DNA from: Saprospiraceae bacterium
Lineage (GTDB): Bacteria; Bacteroidota; Bacteroidia; Chitinophagales; Saprospiraceae
Reading direction: 5' to 3'
NCBI GenBank assembly: GCA_022841745.1
Contig: JALHQW010000046.1
Location: 1-64,000, forward strand
Length of the DNA stretch: 64,000 nucleotides
Part shown: piece after piece, positions 18,584 to 28,680 of the stretch
Layout: every line of letters begins with the position of its first letter
Numbering within the stretch: the stretch's first letter is position 1
Program-made: the position numbers and the translations under genes
Notes under the pieces: model-generated
The model's database searches: none
What the model was told of the DNA's origin: nothing
The model's input: the letters and a program-made list of their open reading frames with translations, nothing else

Positions 18584-19690
18584 ATGAAACGCAAGCAATC
18601 TATATTGACCCATACCACGATTTGCCTTTGGATACTGCCGTTTTTGCTGATGGCCCAATCCCATGAACAGAAGAACCGAATCTGGGGTTACTCCTTCGGC
18701 GATTTCATTTACAAGGCGAAAGGTGATACACTTTACTGGGGCAATACCGAATATGCTGGATTGGAGGAAAAAACCATTGGCACCAATCTAAGGCGGTTGT
18801 TCCTTGGCTATGATTCCAAAATTTCTGAAAACATCAAGGCAAGGGTTTTGGTGGAAAGCAAGGCGACCACCACCACCAAGGAAGGGCGATTTGGCTTAGC
18901 TATCATTTACGGTTGCCTTGAATGGGACAATATCGTACCCGCCATTCCGAATTCGAAGGCAAGGATAGGCCTGATACCTACGCCGATTTTCGCATTGCCT
19001 GAAAAAACTTGGGGCTACCGCTCTGTTGAGAAAGATGCGCTTGACTTGCGAGGCTTGGGCAAAGTGATTGATCAAGGTGCTTCTTTTTCAGGCGATTTCA
19101 ATAAGGATAAAACGGCAGGCTTCACGGTTATGGTAGGAAATGGCAGCGGCAATAAGCCTACTGTTGATAAGTATCTCGAATATTTTGCTTCCGTTTACAA
19201 GAAGTTTTGGGACAATCAAGTGACCATTGAAGTATTGGGCGACTTTATGCGAAAATCCCCGGATGCAAACCAAGCTTTTGTAAGAAGTTTCGTTTCCCTG
19301 GAAAAACCAAAATGGACGTTTGGGGCGGAAGCCTCACAAGCATTCACGGAAGAAACAGTGAGTGGTGAAATCAAATTGGTCAACCCCTTGTCTGTTTCAG
19401 TTTTCCTCTCCAACAAACTTGGGATATTGGGGGAAAACTGGCGCAGCTTTGTTCGCTATGATTTTTACAATCCCGCCACCAAATATGAAGCTACGGGAGT
19501 GTATGAAAGCCCATCTGAGCACTACGACGAGCATTCCTATTGGTTGGGCCTACACTACAAATTGAAGGAGAAAATCAATTTCATGCCCAACATCATCATC
19601 AACCAGTACAAGGCTAAGAATGATGTGGTCGTAAAACGCAAAGCGGACGTGGTGCCAAGGCTCACGGTTTATTTCCAATTTGGTGATTGA
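18584..19690 (+). CDS. Porin-like outer-membrane beta barrel
   Basis: 368 residues. The signal peptide (MKRKQSILTHTTICLWILP ... LLMAQ) sets the start at 18584; the in-frame extension to 18530 has no matching N-terminus. The mature part has alternating amphipathic strands with Tyr/Phe-rich ends (NRIWGYSFGDFIYKAKGDT, ARVLVESKATTTTKEGRFG, FVRYDFYNPATKYEA) and ends in a Phe-rich strand (TVYFQFGD), as in 12-18-stranded porins of the phosphate-selective or alginate type. Specific substrate not determinable. Its stop is 3 bp from the end of the convergent SprB-repeat gene, so the two 3' ends nearly touch. Confidence 0.75.
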   Translation: MKRKQSILTHTTICLWILPFLLMAQSHEQKNRIWGYSFGDFIYKAKGDTLYWGNTEYAGLEEKTIGTNLRRLFLGYDSKISENIKARVLVESKATTTTKEGRFGLAIIYGCLEWDNIVPAIPNSKARIGLIPTPIFALPEKTWGYRSVEKDALDLRGLGKVIDQGASFSGDFNKDKTAGFTVMVGNGSGNKPTVDKYLEYFASVYKKFWDNQVTIEVLGDFMRKSPDANQAFVRSFVSLEKPKWTFGAEASQAFTEETVSGEIKLVNPLSVSVFLSNKLGILGENWRSFVRYDFYNPATKYEATGVYESPSEHYDEHSYWLGLHYKLKEKINFMPNIIINQYKAKNDVVVKRKADVVPRLTVYFQFGD

Positions 19691-19693
19691 CTT

Positions 19694-22600
19694 TTATTTG
19701 CCAACCAAAGTCACATCACCTTTATAGACCCTTGCACTGCCATCCAAAAACTCGATTTCGGCTACCCATACGAAGACAGCAGGCTGCATCCGTTTGCCCT
19801 TGAACTCACCATTCCATCCACTACCTGCAAGGTTTTGCGGCATATCAGTAGCTTTAAAAACCTCGTTGCCATGACGGTCATAAATCCTAAACGTCCGAAT
19901 TATTTTAACAGAATTGCCAGTATATGGCATGAACTCATCATTGATGCCGTCACCGTTCGGGGTGAAAGCATTGGGTATATAAACCGCCTTCCTTCGGTTT
20001 ACCTCGACTATTACATCATCCGTAGCAGTGCAACCATCTGGCGATGTAGCGACCAAAACGTAAGTCTGTGTGCTGGTTGGCGAGGCAGATGGCGCAGGAC
20101 AGTCCACACAGCTAAGGCCTTCGGCTGGCGACCAAACATAAGTTAGACCAGCTTGGCTGGATGATGCTTGAAGTCTTGTGCTATCGCCAAGGTCAATCGT
20201 TTTATCAGCACCCAAGTCAATGATGAGCGCATCTGGACCTGAGATGTCAGCCTGGAATTCTTTTATGCAGCCGCCAGCATCCCGCACGAAAAAGCTGGCG
20301 TTTCCTGCAAAATACCCGACCAACTCATTGGACAGACCGAAGCTGATTCCATCCGCTGAGTAATCGTAGGGAGGGTTGCCCCCGGTCACTTGCTCCACGG
20401 TAATGATGCCCGCATTGATAGGGTCAAGGCAGGTGATTTCATTGGTGCTAAAAACCGCTTCCAATTCGGTCGGCTCCAACAAGGTGGAAGACGCAGATGC
20501 TGTGCAGCCATTCTCGTTGCTGACAGTCACTTCGTATGTACCTGCAATCAAATTATCGTTGGAAGCTGTGGTATTGCTATTGCTCCATGCAAAAGAAAAA
20601 TTATTGCCATCGCCAGTTGCCGCCGCCAACAACTGGCCCGTATTGTCGCCCTGGCATGCGATGAGCTGTTGCTGCGCAATGGCCACACTGACCGGTTCAG
20701 CAGGTTCATCAATCGTGGTGCTTGCCGAAGCCGTACACCCAGCCGCATTGGTGACTACCACAGTATAAACCCCGCCGCTTAGGTTATTGATATGGCTGGT
20801 GGTTTCGCCATTACTCCAAAGGATTGAGGTAGCATTCTCATTGGTACTGACGCTTGCCCTTCCATCGCTGCCCTGAAAGCAGGACACGGCCTGTTCCTGC
20901 ATGGCGGTAGCTATGAACTCAATCGGTTGGGCAATGACCTCGTCCACTACCGTCGAACAACCGTTGTTGTCAAATACCGTCACCCCGTATGGGCCTGCGC
21001 ACAGCCCATTAATGGAAGTGGTGGATGCACCATTTGTCCAAGTTGTAATATAAGGCGGGGTGCCTCCGGCAATATTCAATGAAATAGCCCCATCGCAGTC
21101 CATGAAACAGGTTGCATTGGACAAATTCGCCACTGTTGCTACCAATTCGGCAGGTTCGGTGATATTGACCAAAAGGGTCGTGTCAAAAGCAATGTCCGAC
21201 AAATAGATGGAATATTGCCCCGCTGGTAGCCCGGTCAGCGTGATGACTTGGCCGTCAAAAGGGATCTGCCCAGTGCCACTAAAGGTGTTAGTTGTATTTT
21301 GCCATTGGAACAGATAGGGTGGTACTCCGCCCAAGGCTGAAAACTCAATGGTGCCATCCGAGTCACCGTAACAGTCCAAGCTGCTGCCCGTTGCCGAAGG
21401 TATAAAATTGACATAGAAAGGCATCACAAAACACGTATCAGTCTGGCAGTTATTGCCATCGGTAATGGTCACGCAATGCACATCACCACCAACCAGGTTT
21501 GTGGCAAGGCTGGTCGTTTGCCCATTCGTCCACAAATACGAATAGCTGCCTGCCCCTCCGCTTGCGTTTACTTGAACCTCCCCATTGGTATTGCCTGCTC
21601 CAACGCCTTGGTTTACGATTTGGATGGTCTGTTGCAGCGGTGGCAGAACGGTCAAATTGGTGATGACGATGCTATCGCAACCTCCTGCCAGTTGCAGCGT
21701 GTCAAAGTAGATGCCCGATTGATTATAGGTGTTGCCACCAGCGGAGAAAGAACTCCCGGCACAAATCACTGGATTAAGGCTGGTCGTTGGAGTTTCGTTG
21801 CCAGCATCGGTGATGGTCAGCGTGAAAATCCCCGTTTGTAGGTCAGCAGAGGCACCGTCCACCATGACGAAATAAGTTCTGTCAGGATCAAGGCAACTAA
21901 GTTCAATGATTTCGTCGTTTTCAGTGGCCGTGAACTGGCTGGTCACCTCCTGCATGCCCGTGCAACCGTTCACATTGGAATAGTAAACAGCCAGTTGGAG
22001 CGAAATGGGATCTATCGTCGAACTGGTTCCCTGCAAAAAAACATGACCCGTGGGAGGTGGCGTAAATGTAAACCAGACCGTTTTTTGAACCCCAAATGCC
22101 GAGGCAAAGGTTGCATTGGAGTTCATGGAGCAGGCATTGGTGCGCAAAGGCGAACTGATGGAACCCCCCAAAGGCACAGTGCCAATGTCCTCTGCCGTGC
22201 AGCGAAGCTCTGAAGCTGCCAAGACGTCCAATTGGGTTACTTCCAAACCAAACCAGCCTTGTACTTCAGGGCTATTGGGAGCAGGAAGCGACCCATCCAC
22301 TATGATGAAATAAGTCGTATTCGGTTTGGGACAATTGAACAACAAATCCTCATCGAAATTGCCGTCAAGGAAACTGTAGGTGACCAAGGTGAAGTTGCCG
22401 TTGCAGGCATTGTTGTCGCTCTCGAAAACGGCTACCTGGAGGTTGATGGGGTCGCCAAAATTGGACGGGTCGCTGTTTGTTTCAATGAAAATAGCGTCGG
22501 AAGGGTTGGCACTTGTCGTGAAAGTGTACCAAACCGCTTGGTTATTGTTCCATCCTTGGCCAGATTGGTTGGGGTCAGGTTCATTGAGGTTGGTTGCGCA

Positions 22601-23173
22601 GAAGTTGTTGAAAATGCTGGTATCGGGAAACCCAACAGGCAGATTTGTCTGTAGGATGCCAAGGGGGATTGCATTGCAAATATCATCGTTCACCCCGCCC
22701 GGTATGCCGCTTACTGCGATGTTCATGTTGACTGAACCTCCCGAAGTTCCTCCCGCTGGTAGGGTGATGTTGAAAGGTATGGTACCCATTGGGGGCACGG
22801 GCACCGTGATACAAAGCTCTGTTTGGCAACTGTAAACCGGGTTGCAGGGGTTCAGGATGCTTGCATCGTTTTCATAGGCCCGGAAACAGACAGGAATATT
22901 GGCAGGAATATCGGCAAGGCAGGCATAAGTTTGGCTGAATTGTTCATTGGGGAAGTTCGTGAAGCAAACTCCATTGGTAGGGTAGGTGACCCAGCCAGCA
23001 TTGTTGATGTTTACGGCCCACTGGGGGTCAGGCTGGCCAATGGGGTCGGTGCAGGTGGTGGTGGACGTACCGGAAAGTACGTTCATCTTTACTGTGAACT
23101 GTCCAGCTATTTGGTTCAAACAAAAAACAAAAAAGAAGCAGACGATGATTGGGGAGTTAATCAGTTTGTTCAT
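19694..23173 (-). CDS. SprB-repeat, gliding-type C-terminal surface protein
   Basis: 1159 residues. The signal peptide (MNKLINSPIIVCFFFVFCLNQIAG) sets the start at 23173. Two PPC-like blocks (VWYTFTTSANP, VWFTFTPPPTGH) are followed from about residue 520 by at least five SprB-type repeats with the pattern CxGxxDG...GGxxPYxxxWTNG...GxYxVTVTDxxGC. The C-terminus has the CHU_C gliding-motility type of sorting domain (YIPNAFTPNGDGINDEFMPY, FRIYDRHGNEVFKATDMP), distinct from the type A domains elsewhere in the window. Characterised SprB-family proteins are mobile adhesins, but this protein is far smaller than SprB itself, so adhesion is an inference from modules. Confidence 0.87.
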   Translation of the reverse strand: MNKLINSPIIVCFFFVFCLNQIAGQFTVKMNVLSGTSTTTCTDPIGQPDPQWAVNINNAGWVTYPTNGVCFTNFPNEQFSQTYACLADIPANIPVCFRAYENDASILNPCNPVYSCQTELCITVPVPPMGTIPFNITLPAGGTSGGSVNMNIAVSGIPGGVNDDICNAIPLGILQTNLPVGFPDTSIFNNFCATNLNEPDPNQSGQGWNNNQAVWYTFTTSANPSDAIFIETNSDPSNFGDPINLQVAVFESDNNACNGNFTLVTYSFLDGNFDEDLLFNCPKPNTTYFIIVDGSLPAPNSPEVQGWFGLEVTQLDVLAASELRCTAEDIGTVPLGGSISSPLRTNACSMNSNATFASAFGVQKTVWFTFTPPPTGHVFLQGTSSTIDPISLQLAVYYSNVNGCTGMQEVTSQFTATENDEIIELSCLDPDRTYFVMVDGASADLQTGIFTLTITDAGNETPTTSLNPVICAGSSFSAGGNTYNQSGIYFDTLQLAGGCDSIVITNLTVLPPLQQTIQIVNQGVGAGNTNGEVQVNASGGAGSYSYLWTNGQTTSLATNLVGGDVHCVTITDGNNCQTDTCFVMPFYVNFIPSATGSSLDCYGDSDGTIEFSALGGVPPYLFQWQNTTNTFSGTGQIPFDGQVITLTGLPAGQYSIYLSDIAFDTTLLVNITEPAELVATVANLSNATCFMDCDGAISLNIAGGTPPYITTWTNGASTTSINGLCAGPYGVTVFDNNGCSTVVDEVIAQPIEFIATAMQEQAVSCFQGSDGRASVSTNENATSILWSNGETTSHINNLSGGVYTVVVTNAAGCTASASTTIDEPAEPVSVAIAQQQLIACQGDNTGQLLAAATGDGNNFSFAWSNSNTTASNDNLIAGTYEVTVSNENGCTASASSTLLEPTELEAVFSTNEITCLDPINAGIITVEQVTGGNPPYDYSADGISFGLSNELVGYFAGNASFFVRDAGGCIKEFQADISGPDALIIDLGADKTIDLGDSTRLQASSSQAGLTYVWSPAEGLSCVDCPAPSASPTSTQTYVLVATSPDGCTATDDVIVEVNRRKAVYIPNAFTPNGDGINDEFMPYTGNSVKIIRTFRIYDRHGNEVFKATDMPQNLAGSGWNGEFKGKRMQPAVFVWVAEIEFLDGSARVYKGDVTLVGK

Positions 23174-23334
23174 TACCAATGGTTTAGTGTGCAATGTGCA
23201 GTTTTGTAAAAACGGTCGGCAGCGCCTTATCATTGCTTTCCGCAAATTTCCAGAGTTTCAAACAGCCAAGTTTTCATAAAATTGTGGTGCCAATCCGCAA
23301 TCCGTAAACTTTGTCATTCCCGAAGGGAACCTAA

Positions 23335-26300
23335 TCAAATAACTTCCACCACACTCGTCCCCCCACCTTTCTTCACCACTCGAATCTGCGTTGTGATGCG
23401 CTCCTTCAGTTCCTTCACGTGCGAAATGATGCCGATGGTCTTTCCTTTTGATTGCAGGTTTTCCAAGGTGCTGATGGCCAGGTCAAGCGTTTGTTCGTCC
23501 AAGGTGCCGAAGCCCTCGTCAATGAAAAGCGAGCGGATATTGGCATTGCGGCCTGCGAGGTCGCTGAGGCCAAGCGCCAGTGACAAGCTGACCAAAAAGC
23601 TCTCACCGCCTGAAAGCGTCATCATGGAGCGCACGTTGTCGGCCTGGTAGGTGTCCACAATGTCAAGTTCCAGGTCTTCGCCCGGACGTTTTACCACCAC
23701 ATACCGACCATAAAGGTTGCCGAGGTGGACATTGGCCAATTGTACCAATTTTTGCAAAGTTAGCCCTTGTGCGAATTTACGGAACTTGGAACCGTCATGC
23801 GAGCCAATCAGATCATGTATTGCTGCCCACCGATTGTACTCAATGCGTTGGTTTTCAATCTGTTGAAAAATGGCTTCCCCCTCGGTTTTTCTCGTTTCAT
23901 TGTCCTTTAGCTGTTGGTTCAAGGCGCCAATTTCCTGCTGGGTGGCTTGTAAAACCATCTCCAGCACCGATTTATTTTCCAATAAATCCCCTTCCGTTTC
24001 TTGGGTCAACTCCTTGGCTTGTGCCTGCCCCAAAGCTGTTTCTATTTGCCTAGCTTCCTGCTGAATTGCCACTTCCTGAAGTTTTAACTGCTCGGATAAA
24101 ACTTCCAACCGTTCAATCTCTTCTTGTGGCAAAATGAGGTTTCTGAGGGAATCCAGATTGTCCAAACCTGCTTTTTCCAAACCTATGGTCAGGTTTTTTT
24201 CGAGTTCTTCGACCTGCTTTTCGCCTTGTTTCAGTTCGGCATTCCTGCTTTCCAATTGCTGTTTGGTCAAGGCAAACCGCTCATTGGCTTGTGCCAATTC
24301 TTCCCTTAGCTGGCCCAGCACTTTCTCCTCCCATTCTATTTGCAACTGCATGGACTCCCGCTCCTCGGCGGCATCTTTTTCCCCAAAAAGCTCGAAACGC
24401 CTGCTTTTGATGGCTGCCAGTTCTGCCGCCAGAACTGCTTCTTGCCCAGCCATTTTATCGAATTGTTTATTAAACGCCAAGCGGTTTTCTTCCAATTGCT
24501 TGAGGGCCTGTTGCGTCAGTTCCAATTGCCGTTCGTGATGGTTTTTTTCAGCCAATTTGGAGGCATAGTCGCCTTCTTTTTCCCGCAGTTGACTGAACAT
24601 CTGTTTGGCTACCTCCATCGAAAATTGGAAACCGTATTTCCCCACCAATTTGTCCAATTCGGCAGTTGCCAGTTGGAATTTCTCTTCCAACTCGCTCATC
24701 ATCAAGCTCTTGTCGGTAAGGCTGGCCATTTGTTGTTGCTGCGCAAAACGGTTGTCCTTCAAGCGGTTTTCCAATTGGCGCAAGGTTGATTCCACAGATT
24801 CAATTTCACGGTGAAGATTGCCCAATTGGTTGCGCAGGGCTTTTTTATCGGTTAGCTCATGCTCAAAATTGTTCAGTTTTTCCACCAACCATACGCCGTG
24901 GGTTCGCCCAAAATCGTCGCCATCCATGCCATGCAGGTACCCCGACAAACGGCTCTCCATTTCCGCTATCTTGGCTTCCATTTTTGCCATTTCGCTAGTG
25001 GGGCCGCCCTCCAATTGCTGTAGCTGGGTGTTGATTTCAATATGCTTTTTCACCAAGTTGCTGCGCAACAACTGCCGCTGCCGTTGGGTAGCCTCGGCAG
25101 CGAGTAGTTCTTGCCGGGCTTCATCCACGAACGGCTTTACCTCGTGCAACCTGAAGGGGTGGTGCGTGCTGAGGCAAAGTGGGCAAGGATCGCCTTCCTT
25201 TAAGTTGGCCCGGTCTTTTTCATAATTGGCCAACATCAACTGCTGGTTGTAAACCTCCCGCCGGTAGTCCAGCAGCCGCTCCCATTCCTCGGCCTCCTCG
25301 TAGGACGTCAGCATTTGCTGGTCAATTGTAAGTTCCTCCTTTTTGAGTTCGTTCAACTTGGCCTCCAATTGCGCAAGCTGTGCAAGCATTGCCTTGTACT
25401 CGACAGTCAGCTTGCTAAGCTGCGAGAAATGCTGGTGGTGCTCGCCCAAGCGCTCTATCTCTTGGGCCAATTTATCGAGCAGGTCCTGACGGTCTTGGAC
25501 AAAATTTTCCGGGGCGGCATGTGCAAATTCTACCGCCAACTTTGACAGCTGTTGTTGGGCCACTCTCAATTCGCCCTCCAATTGCTCCGCAACGGCTGCC
25601 GCTTGGCTCGCCTGCTCTTGCGTGGCCTTGATTTCTTCCTTTAGTTTATTTTGGGAAATGAGGTTGCCCCGCAACTGCTCTTGATAAATGACGACAGCCG
25701 GGAGGTCTTGCGGCAACGCAGACCACGACTCATTGATTGTCAGCCAATTATCAAGTTCCTCAAGGCGGGTGGTGTGGTTCTGCGCTTTGGTGCTAAGCTC
25801 CTGTATTTGTGCTGCAATGCCCAAGCGTTTCTCGTTTAAGCCAAGGATTTCCTCCTTGGTTTTTCGATGGTTTTCTTCCAGCCCATGAATTTTTCCATCG
25901 AGCAGCACCACCTCGTCATACAGCCGCTGGGCCGCTGGCAGGTTGGCTTTTAGGGTATCCAGCACGGCTTTTTTTTCCTCAAAAACCCTTTTGGCAGCGG
26001 CACAGTTGGAGGCTTCGGTTGCCATCTTGGCCGTCAGGGTTTCAACTAATTGGCTCAGCGTTTTGGTCTCCCCAGATTTTTCGTCAAAACGGGCAAGGGT
26101 AGGGTGGAGGTGTAGAGTGCTTCGGTGCTTGGCAAGCCGCTCCTCCTCAACTTGGAAGGCCGTTTTTTCAGCTTGAAAATTAGCAATAGCCTCTTGTGCC
26201 GCTTGCTGCTTTTGGCGCAATTCTGTGACTTGCCGCAACCACAGCAAGGCCGTGTTCGTGGCTTCCAAATCCAATTTGGTTTGCTTGGCGAGTGCTTCTT

Positions 26301-26982
26301 TTTCCTTAAAATGAGCTTTGTGCTCCGCAATTTGTTCCCGGGAAAAAACTTGGAGGGACTCTTTTTTCGTCACCAATTCCGCCAATTTAGCCTTTTCCAA
26401 ACTGTTTCGCTCCAAGGCCGCTTTTGAGAGTTCTGAATACACTTCCGTTCCCGTGATGCGCTCCAACAATTCACTGCGCTCTTTGGGTTGCGCTTTCAAA
26501 AACGCCGCAAAATCACCCTGCGCCAGCATGGCTGAGCGGGTGAAACGCTCAAAATCCAAACCAGATGCCTCCTCCACAAAGGCATCCACCTCTTTTATTT
26601 TTCGCTCCGCAACGACCAGGAACTCCTTTTTCTCCTCGTCCCATTCTGCCACGGAACGCTCCGTTTTCGGTGGCCCCGGCTTTTTGGAGCGAGGAACCCA
26701 GCTTCGCCATTGGCACCTGATTTTCCGCCCATTTGCCTCAAAATCGCATTCCGCAAACCCCTCTTCTGCGCCATGTGAAAGTACCTCCTCAGGCCGGGAA
26801 TTCCGGCAAACCTTCCCATACATCGCCAAGGTGATGGCATCCAGTATCGTCGTCTTGCCCGCCCCCGTGTCGCCGGTGATGGCAAAAAGCCCCGCCTCTG
26901 CCAAGGGATTGGCCATGAAGTCTATCTCCACTTCGGAGCGGATGGAATGGAGGTTTCGTAAACGGATGCGGTGGATTTGCAT
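23335..26982 (-). CDS. sbcC: Exonuclease SbcC, Rad50-like ATPase
   Basis: 1215-residue SMC-like ATPase; SbcCD cuts hairpins and DNA ends in known bacteria. Walker A is in GDTGAGKTTILDAI (about residue 36), followed by long heptad-rich coiled coils. The zinc hook GDPCPLCLSTHHP sits near the middle (about residue 604). The signature LSGGESFLVSLSLALGLSDL and Walker B IRSLFIDEGFGTLDEQ are near the C-terminus. The ATG at 26982 begins MQIHRIRLRNLHSI, the usual start; the extension to 27039 only translates the CTTTTTA repeats. sbcD is usually adjacent, but here the neighbours are a Nudix gene and a surface protein, so the nuclease subunit must be elsewhere. Confidence 0.95.
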   Translation of the reverse strand: MQIHRIRLRNLHSIRSEVEIDFMANPLAEAGLFAITGDTGAGKTTILDAITLAMYGKVCRNSRPEEVLSHGAEEGFAECDFEANGRKIRCQWRSWVPRSKKPGPPKTERSVAEWDEEKKEFLVVAERKIKEVDAFVEEASGLDFERFTRSAMLAQGDFAAFLKAQPKERSELLERITGTEVYSELSKAALERNSLEKAKLAELVTKKESLQVFSREQIAEHKAHFKEKEALAKQTKLDLEATNTALLWLRQVTELRQKQQAAQEAIANFQAEKTAFQVEEERLAKHRSTLHLHPTLARFDEKSGETKTLSQLVETLTAKMATEASNCAAAKRVFEEKKAVLDTLKANLPAAQRLYDEVVLLDGKIHGLEENHRKTKEEILGLNEKRLGIAAQIQELSTKAQNHTTRLEELDNWLTINESWSALPQDLPAVVIYQEQLRGNLISQNKLKEEIKATQEQASQAAAVAEQLEGELRVAQQQLSKLAVEFAHAAPENFVQDRQDLLDKLAQEIERLGEHHQHFSQLSKLTVEYKAMLAQLAQLEAKLNELKKEELTIDQQMLTSYEEAEEWERLLDYRREVYNQQLMLANYEKDRANLKEGDPCPLCLSTHHPFRLHEVKPFVDEARQELLAAEATQRQRQLLRSNLVKKHIEINTQLQQLEGGPTSEMAKMEAKIAEMESRLSGYLHGMDGDDFGRTHGVWLVEKLNNFEHELTDKKALRNQLGNLHREIESVESTLRQLENRLKDNRFAQQQQMASLTDKSLMMSELEEKFQLATAELDKLVGKYGFQFSMEVAKQMFSQLREKEGDYASKLAEKNHHERQLELTQQALKQLEENRLAFNKQFDKMAGQEAVLAAELAAIKSRRFELFGEKDAAEERESMQLQIEWEEKVLGQLREELAQANERFALTKQQLESRNAELKQGEKQVEELEKNLTIGLEKAGLDNLDSLRNLILPQEEIERLEVLSEQLKLQEVAIQQEARQIETALGQAQAKELTQETEGDLLENKSVLEMVLQATQQEIGALNQQLKDNETRKTEGEAIFQQIENQRIEYNRWAAIHDLIGSHDGSKFRKFAQGLTLQKLVQLANVHLGNLYGRYVVVKRPGEDLELDIVDTYQADNVRSMMTLSGGESFLVSLSLALGLSDLAGRNANIRSLFIDEGFGTLDEQTLDLAISTLENLQSKGKTIGIISHVKELKERITTQIRVVKKGGGTSVVEVI

Positions 26983-26985
26983 CTT

Positions 26986-27029
26986 TCTAAAGTAAAAAGG
27001 AGAAAGTAAAAAGTAAAAAGTAAAAAGTT
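26986..27029 (-). repeat. CTTTTTA heptamer repeats before sbcC
   Basis: On the minus strand the sbcC start is preceded by CTTTTTA x3, CTTTCTC, CTTTTTA and CTTTAGA, then AAG and ATG: about six heptamers in register. A ribosome-binding site is not apparent. This is the third gene in the window with heptamers running into its start region. Confidence 0.8.
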
Positions 27030-27046
27030 GGGACAGCAAGCTTGGG

Positions 27047-27676
27047 TTAGCTCAATGTCTTTGCTTTGTTCAAAACATCGAGGATACTGCCATATACTTC
27101 CCCATTTGGCGAAGCCAAAAAAGCATCCAAATCGGCCCAAATCGCCTGCTCAATGTCCTCTTCGGCTTGCGGAACCAATTGGTTGTCAGTGGTTTGCATC
27201 TTGAACCAATGCGTCGTTTTTAGGATTCGCTTGCCGTTTTGTTCGTACGTATGCCAAGTGTCGAGCAAATGGGCGCCAAGGGTGATTTGGGTCAGCCCGG
27301 TTTCCTCCTGCACCTCCCGGACGGCAGTTTCGGCAGGTGTTTCGCCTTCGTCCATTTTGCCTTTGGGCAAGTCCCAACTGCCCCGGCGATGGATGAGCAG
27401 CACCTTGCCTTCTGGGTTGTAAACGACGCCGCCCGCAGCAGTGATGGGCTTGTAAATCTTGTTGAAATCGGCCCAAAGGTTTTCCAAGTTCGGGTCAAAA
27501 ACAACGATGCAATCGAACCTGTCAGTCGTTTCCAATTGATGGATGACGTTAAACAGGAATTTCTTCTTGCCCGTGTGCCTGAGCACTATCTTCCGCTCCG
27601 TAGTACTACCGAATGAGGCCACTTCTTCCGAAGAAACAAGGTACAATGGCGTACCTTTTATGTAAATTTTATACAT
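27047..27676 (-). CDS. Nudix hydrolase
   Basis: 209 residues when started at the ATG 27676 (MYKIYIKGTPLYLV), which has an AAAAGGGCAG-type purine stretch upstream. An in-frame ATG at 27727 would add 17 residues. The Nudix box is complete and textbook (GKMDEGETPAETAVREVQEETGL spans about residues 118-140, split here as GKMDEGETPAE and TAVREVQEETGL). An N-terminal region of about 85 residues precedes it, longer than in a minimal Nudix domain. The substrate cannot be told; diphosphates such as NDP-sugars or diadenosine polyphosphates are typical. It runs divergently from pyrE, with 132 bp between starts, and ends 64 bp before sbcC on the same strand. Confidence 0.88.
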   Translation of the reverse strand: MYKIYIKGTPLYLVSSEEVASFGSTTERKIVLRHTGKKKFLFNVIHQLETTDRFDCIVVFDPNLENLWADFNKIYKPITAAGGVVYNPEGKVLLIHRRGSWDLPKGKMDEGETPAETAVREVQEETGLTQITLGAHLLDTWHTYEQNGKRILKTTHWFKMQTTDNQLVPQAEEDIEQAIWADLDAFLASPNGEVYGSILDVLNKAKTLS

Positions 27677-27808
27677 TTGCTGCCCTTTTTGGGTTGATAA
27701 AGTTTTGAAGTAAAATCTGATTGGCATCGTAGCGACTTGGTTTCATCTCAACTTTTCGGCCACCAACGGGCTTAACCAACACCAATTCACCAGCAAAGAA
27801 AGCAAAGG

Positions 27809-28426
27809 ATGAATATTCCATCGGAAGTTGCCAAACGATTGCTGCAAATTAAGGCAATAAAACTTAGTCCTCAAAAGCCCTTCACTTGGGCTTCTGGTAT
27901 TCTTTCGCCCATCTATTGCGACAACCGATTAGTGCTCTCGCATGTGGATGCAAGGGATTTCGTAAAGGATTGCCTGTTGGAAAAAGCAAAGGATTTTTCC
28001 AATTTCGACGCCGTGGCCGGGGTCGCCACTGCGGGTATCGCTTACGGGATGCTGGTGGCTGATTCACTAAAATTGCCGTATGCCTATGTTAGGAGCAAAC
28101 CAAAGGAGCATGGCCGCCAAAACATGATAGAAGGCGAACTGCCTGCTGGTGCCAAAGTGCTTGTAATCGAGGACTTGATTTCAACCGGGGGCAGTAGCTT
28201 ACAGGCCGTGGAAGCGGTTAGAGAATCTGGCTACGAGGTGGTAGGGGTGCTGGCCATTTTTAGCTATAATTTCGCAAAGGCTATCCGTGCTTTTGAAAAT
28301 GCAGGCTGTCAACTTGAAACCTTGTCGAATTACGACGTTTTAATAAGGGAGGCTTTGACCATCAAATACATCAACCTCAACGATTTGGATTTACTGACCA
28401 CTTGGCGTACGAAAACAGGTGGTTGA
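27809..28426 (+). CDS. pyrE: Orotate phosphoribosyltransferase
   Basis: 205 residues, normal length. Transfers PRPP ribose-phosphate to orotate in UMP synthesis. The family markers KPFTWASGILSPIYCDNR (orotate loop region), GVATAGIAYGMLVAD, AYVRSKPKEHG and the PRPP motif VLVIEDLISTGGSSL are all intact. An AAAGG just upstream of the ATG at 27809 is a plausible ribosome site. It stands alone in its orientation, without other pyr genes near. A GC-rich hairpin at 28495-28532 lies 69 bp after the stop. Confidence 0.97.
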   Translation: MNIPSEVAKRLLQIKAIKLSPQKPFTWASGILSPIYCDNRLVLSHVDARDFVKDCLLEKAKDFSNFDAVAGVATAGIAYGMLVADSLKLPYAYVRSKPKEHGRQNMIEGELPAGAKVLVIEDLISTGGSSLQAVEAVRESGYEVVGVLAIFSYNFAKAIRAFENAGCQLETLSNYDVLIREALTIKYINLNDLDLLTTWRTKTGG

Positions 28427-28494
28427 ATATAGAGAGCTATTAGCGCACGATTGACAATTTTATACATCCATTGAAACTACACAGTAGTGGTGTG

Positions 28495-28532
28495 GGAGGA
28501 GAGCGAGAAAAATGATTTTTGCGCTCTCCTCC
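28495..28532 (+). terminator. Hairpin terminator after pyrE
   Basis: GGAGGAGAGCG (28495-28505) pairs with CGCTCTCCTCC (28522-28532), with an A-run and T-run pairing inside the loop. TGCGTTTTTGG follows. A second A/T-rich hairpin (TTTTTTGGTAAAA against TTTTTACCAAAAA) lies at about 28549-28582. Confidence 0.75.
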
Positions 28533-28680
28533 TGCGTTTTTGGCGATGTTTTTTGGTAAAATTTTCCAATTTTTACCAAAAAGATCAGTCCCTCTTAAGT
28601 AGTTGATATACATTTCCAAACAATAATCCATAACCAATCCGAAGCCCCATTAGGAAAACGGATCTAAACAAGCAACGAGA

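Noticed and set aside
28549-28582. A second pyrE terminator or regulatory RNA
   Set aside because: A-rich and T-rich arms pair easily by chance in this AT-rich stretch, so it was only noted with the first terminator.
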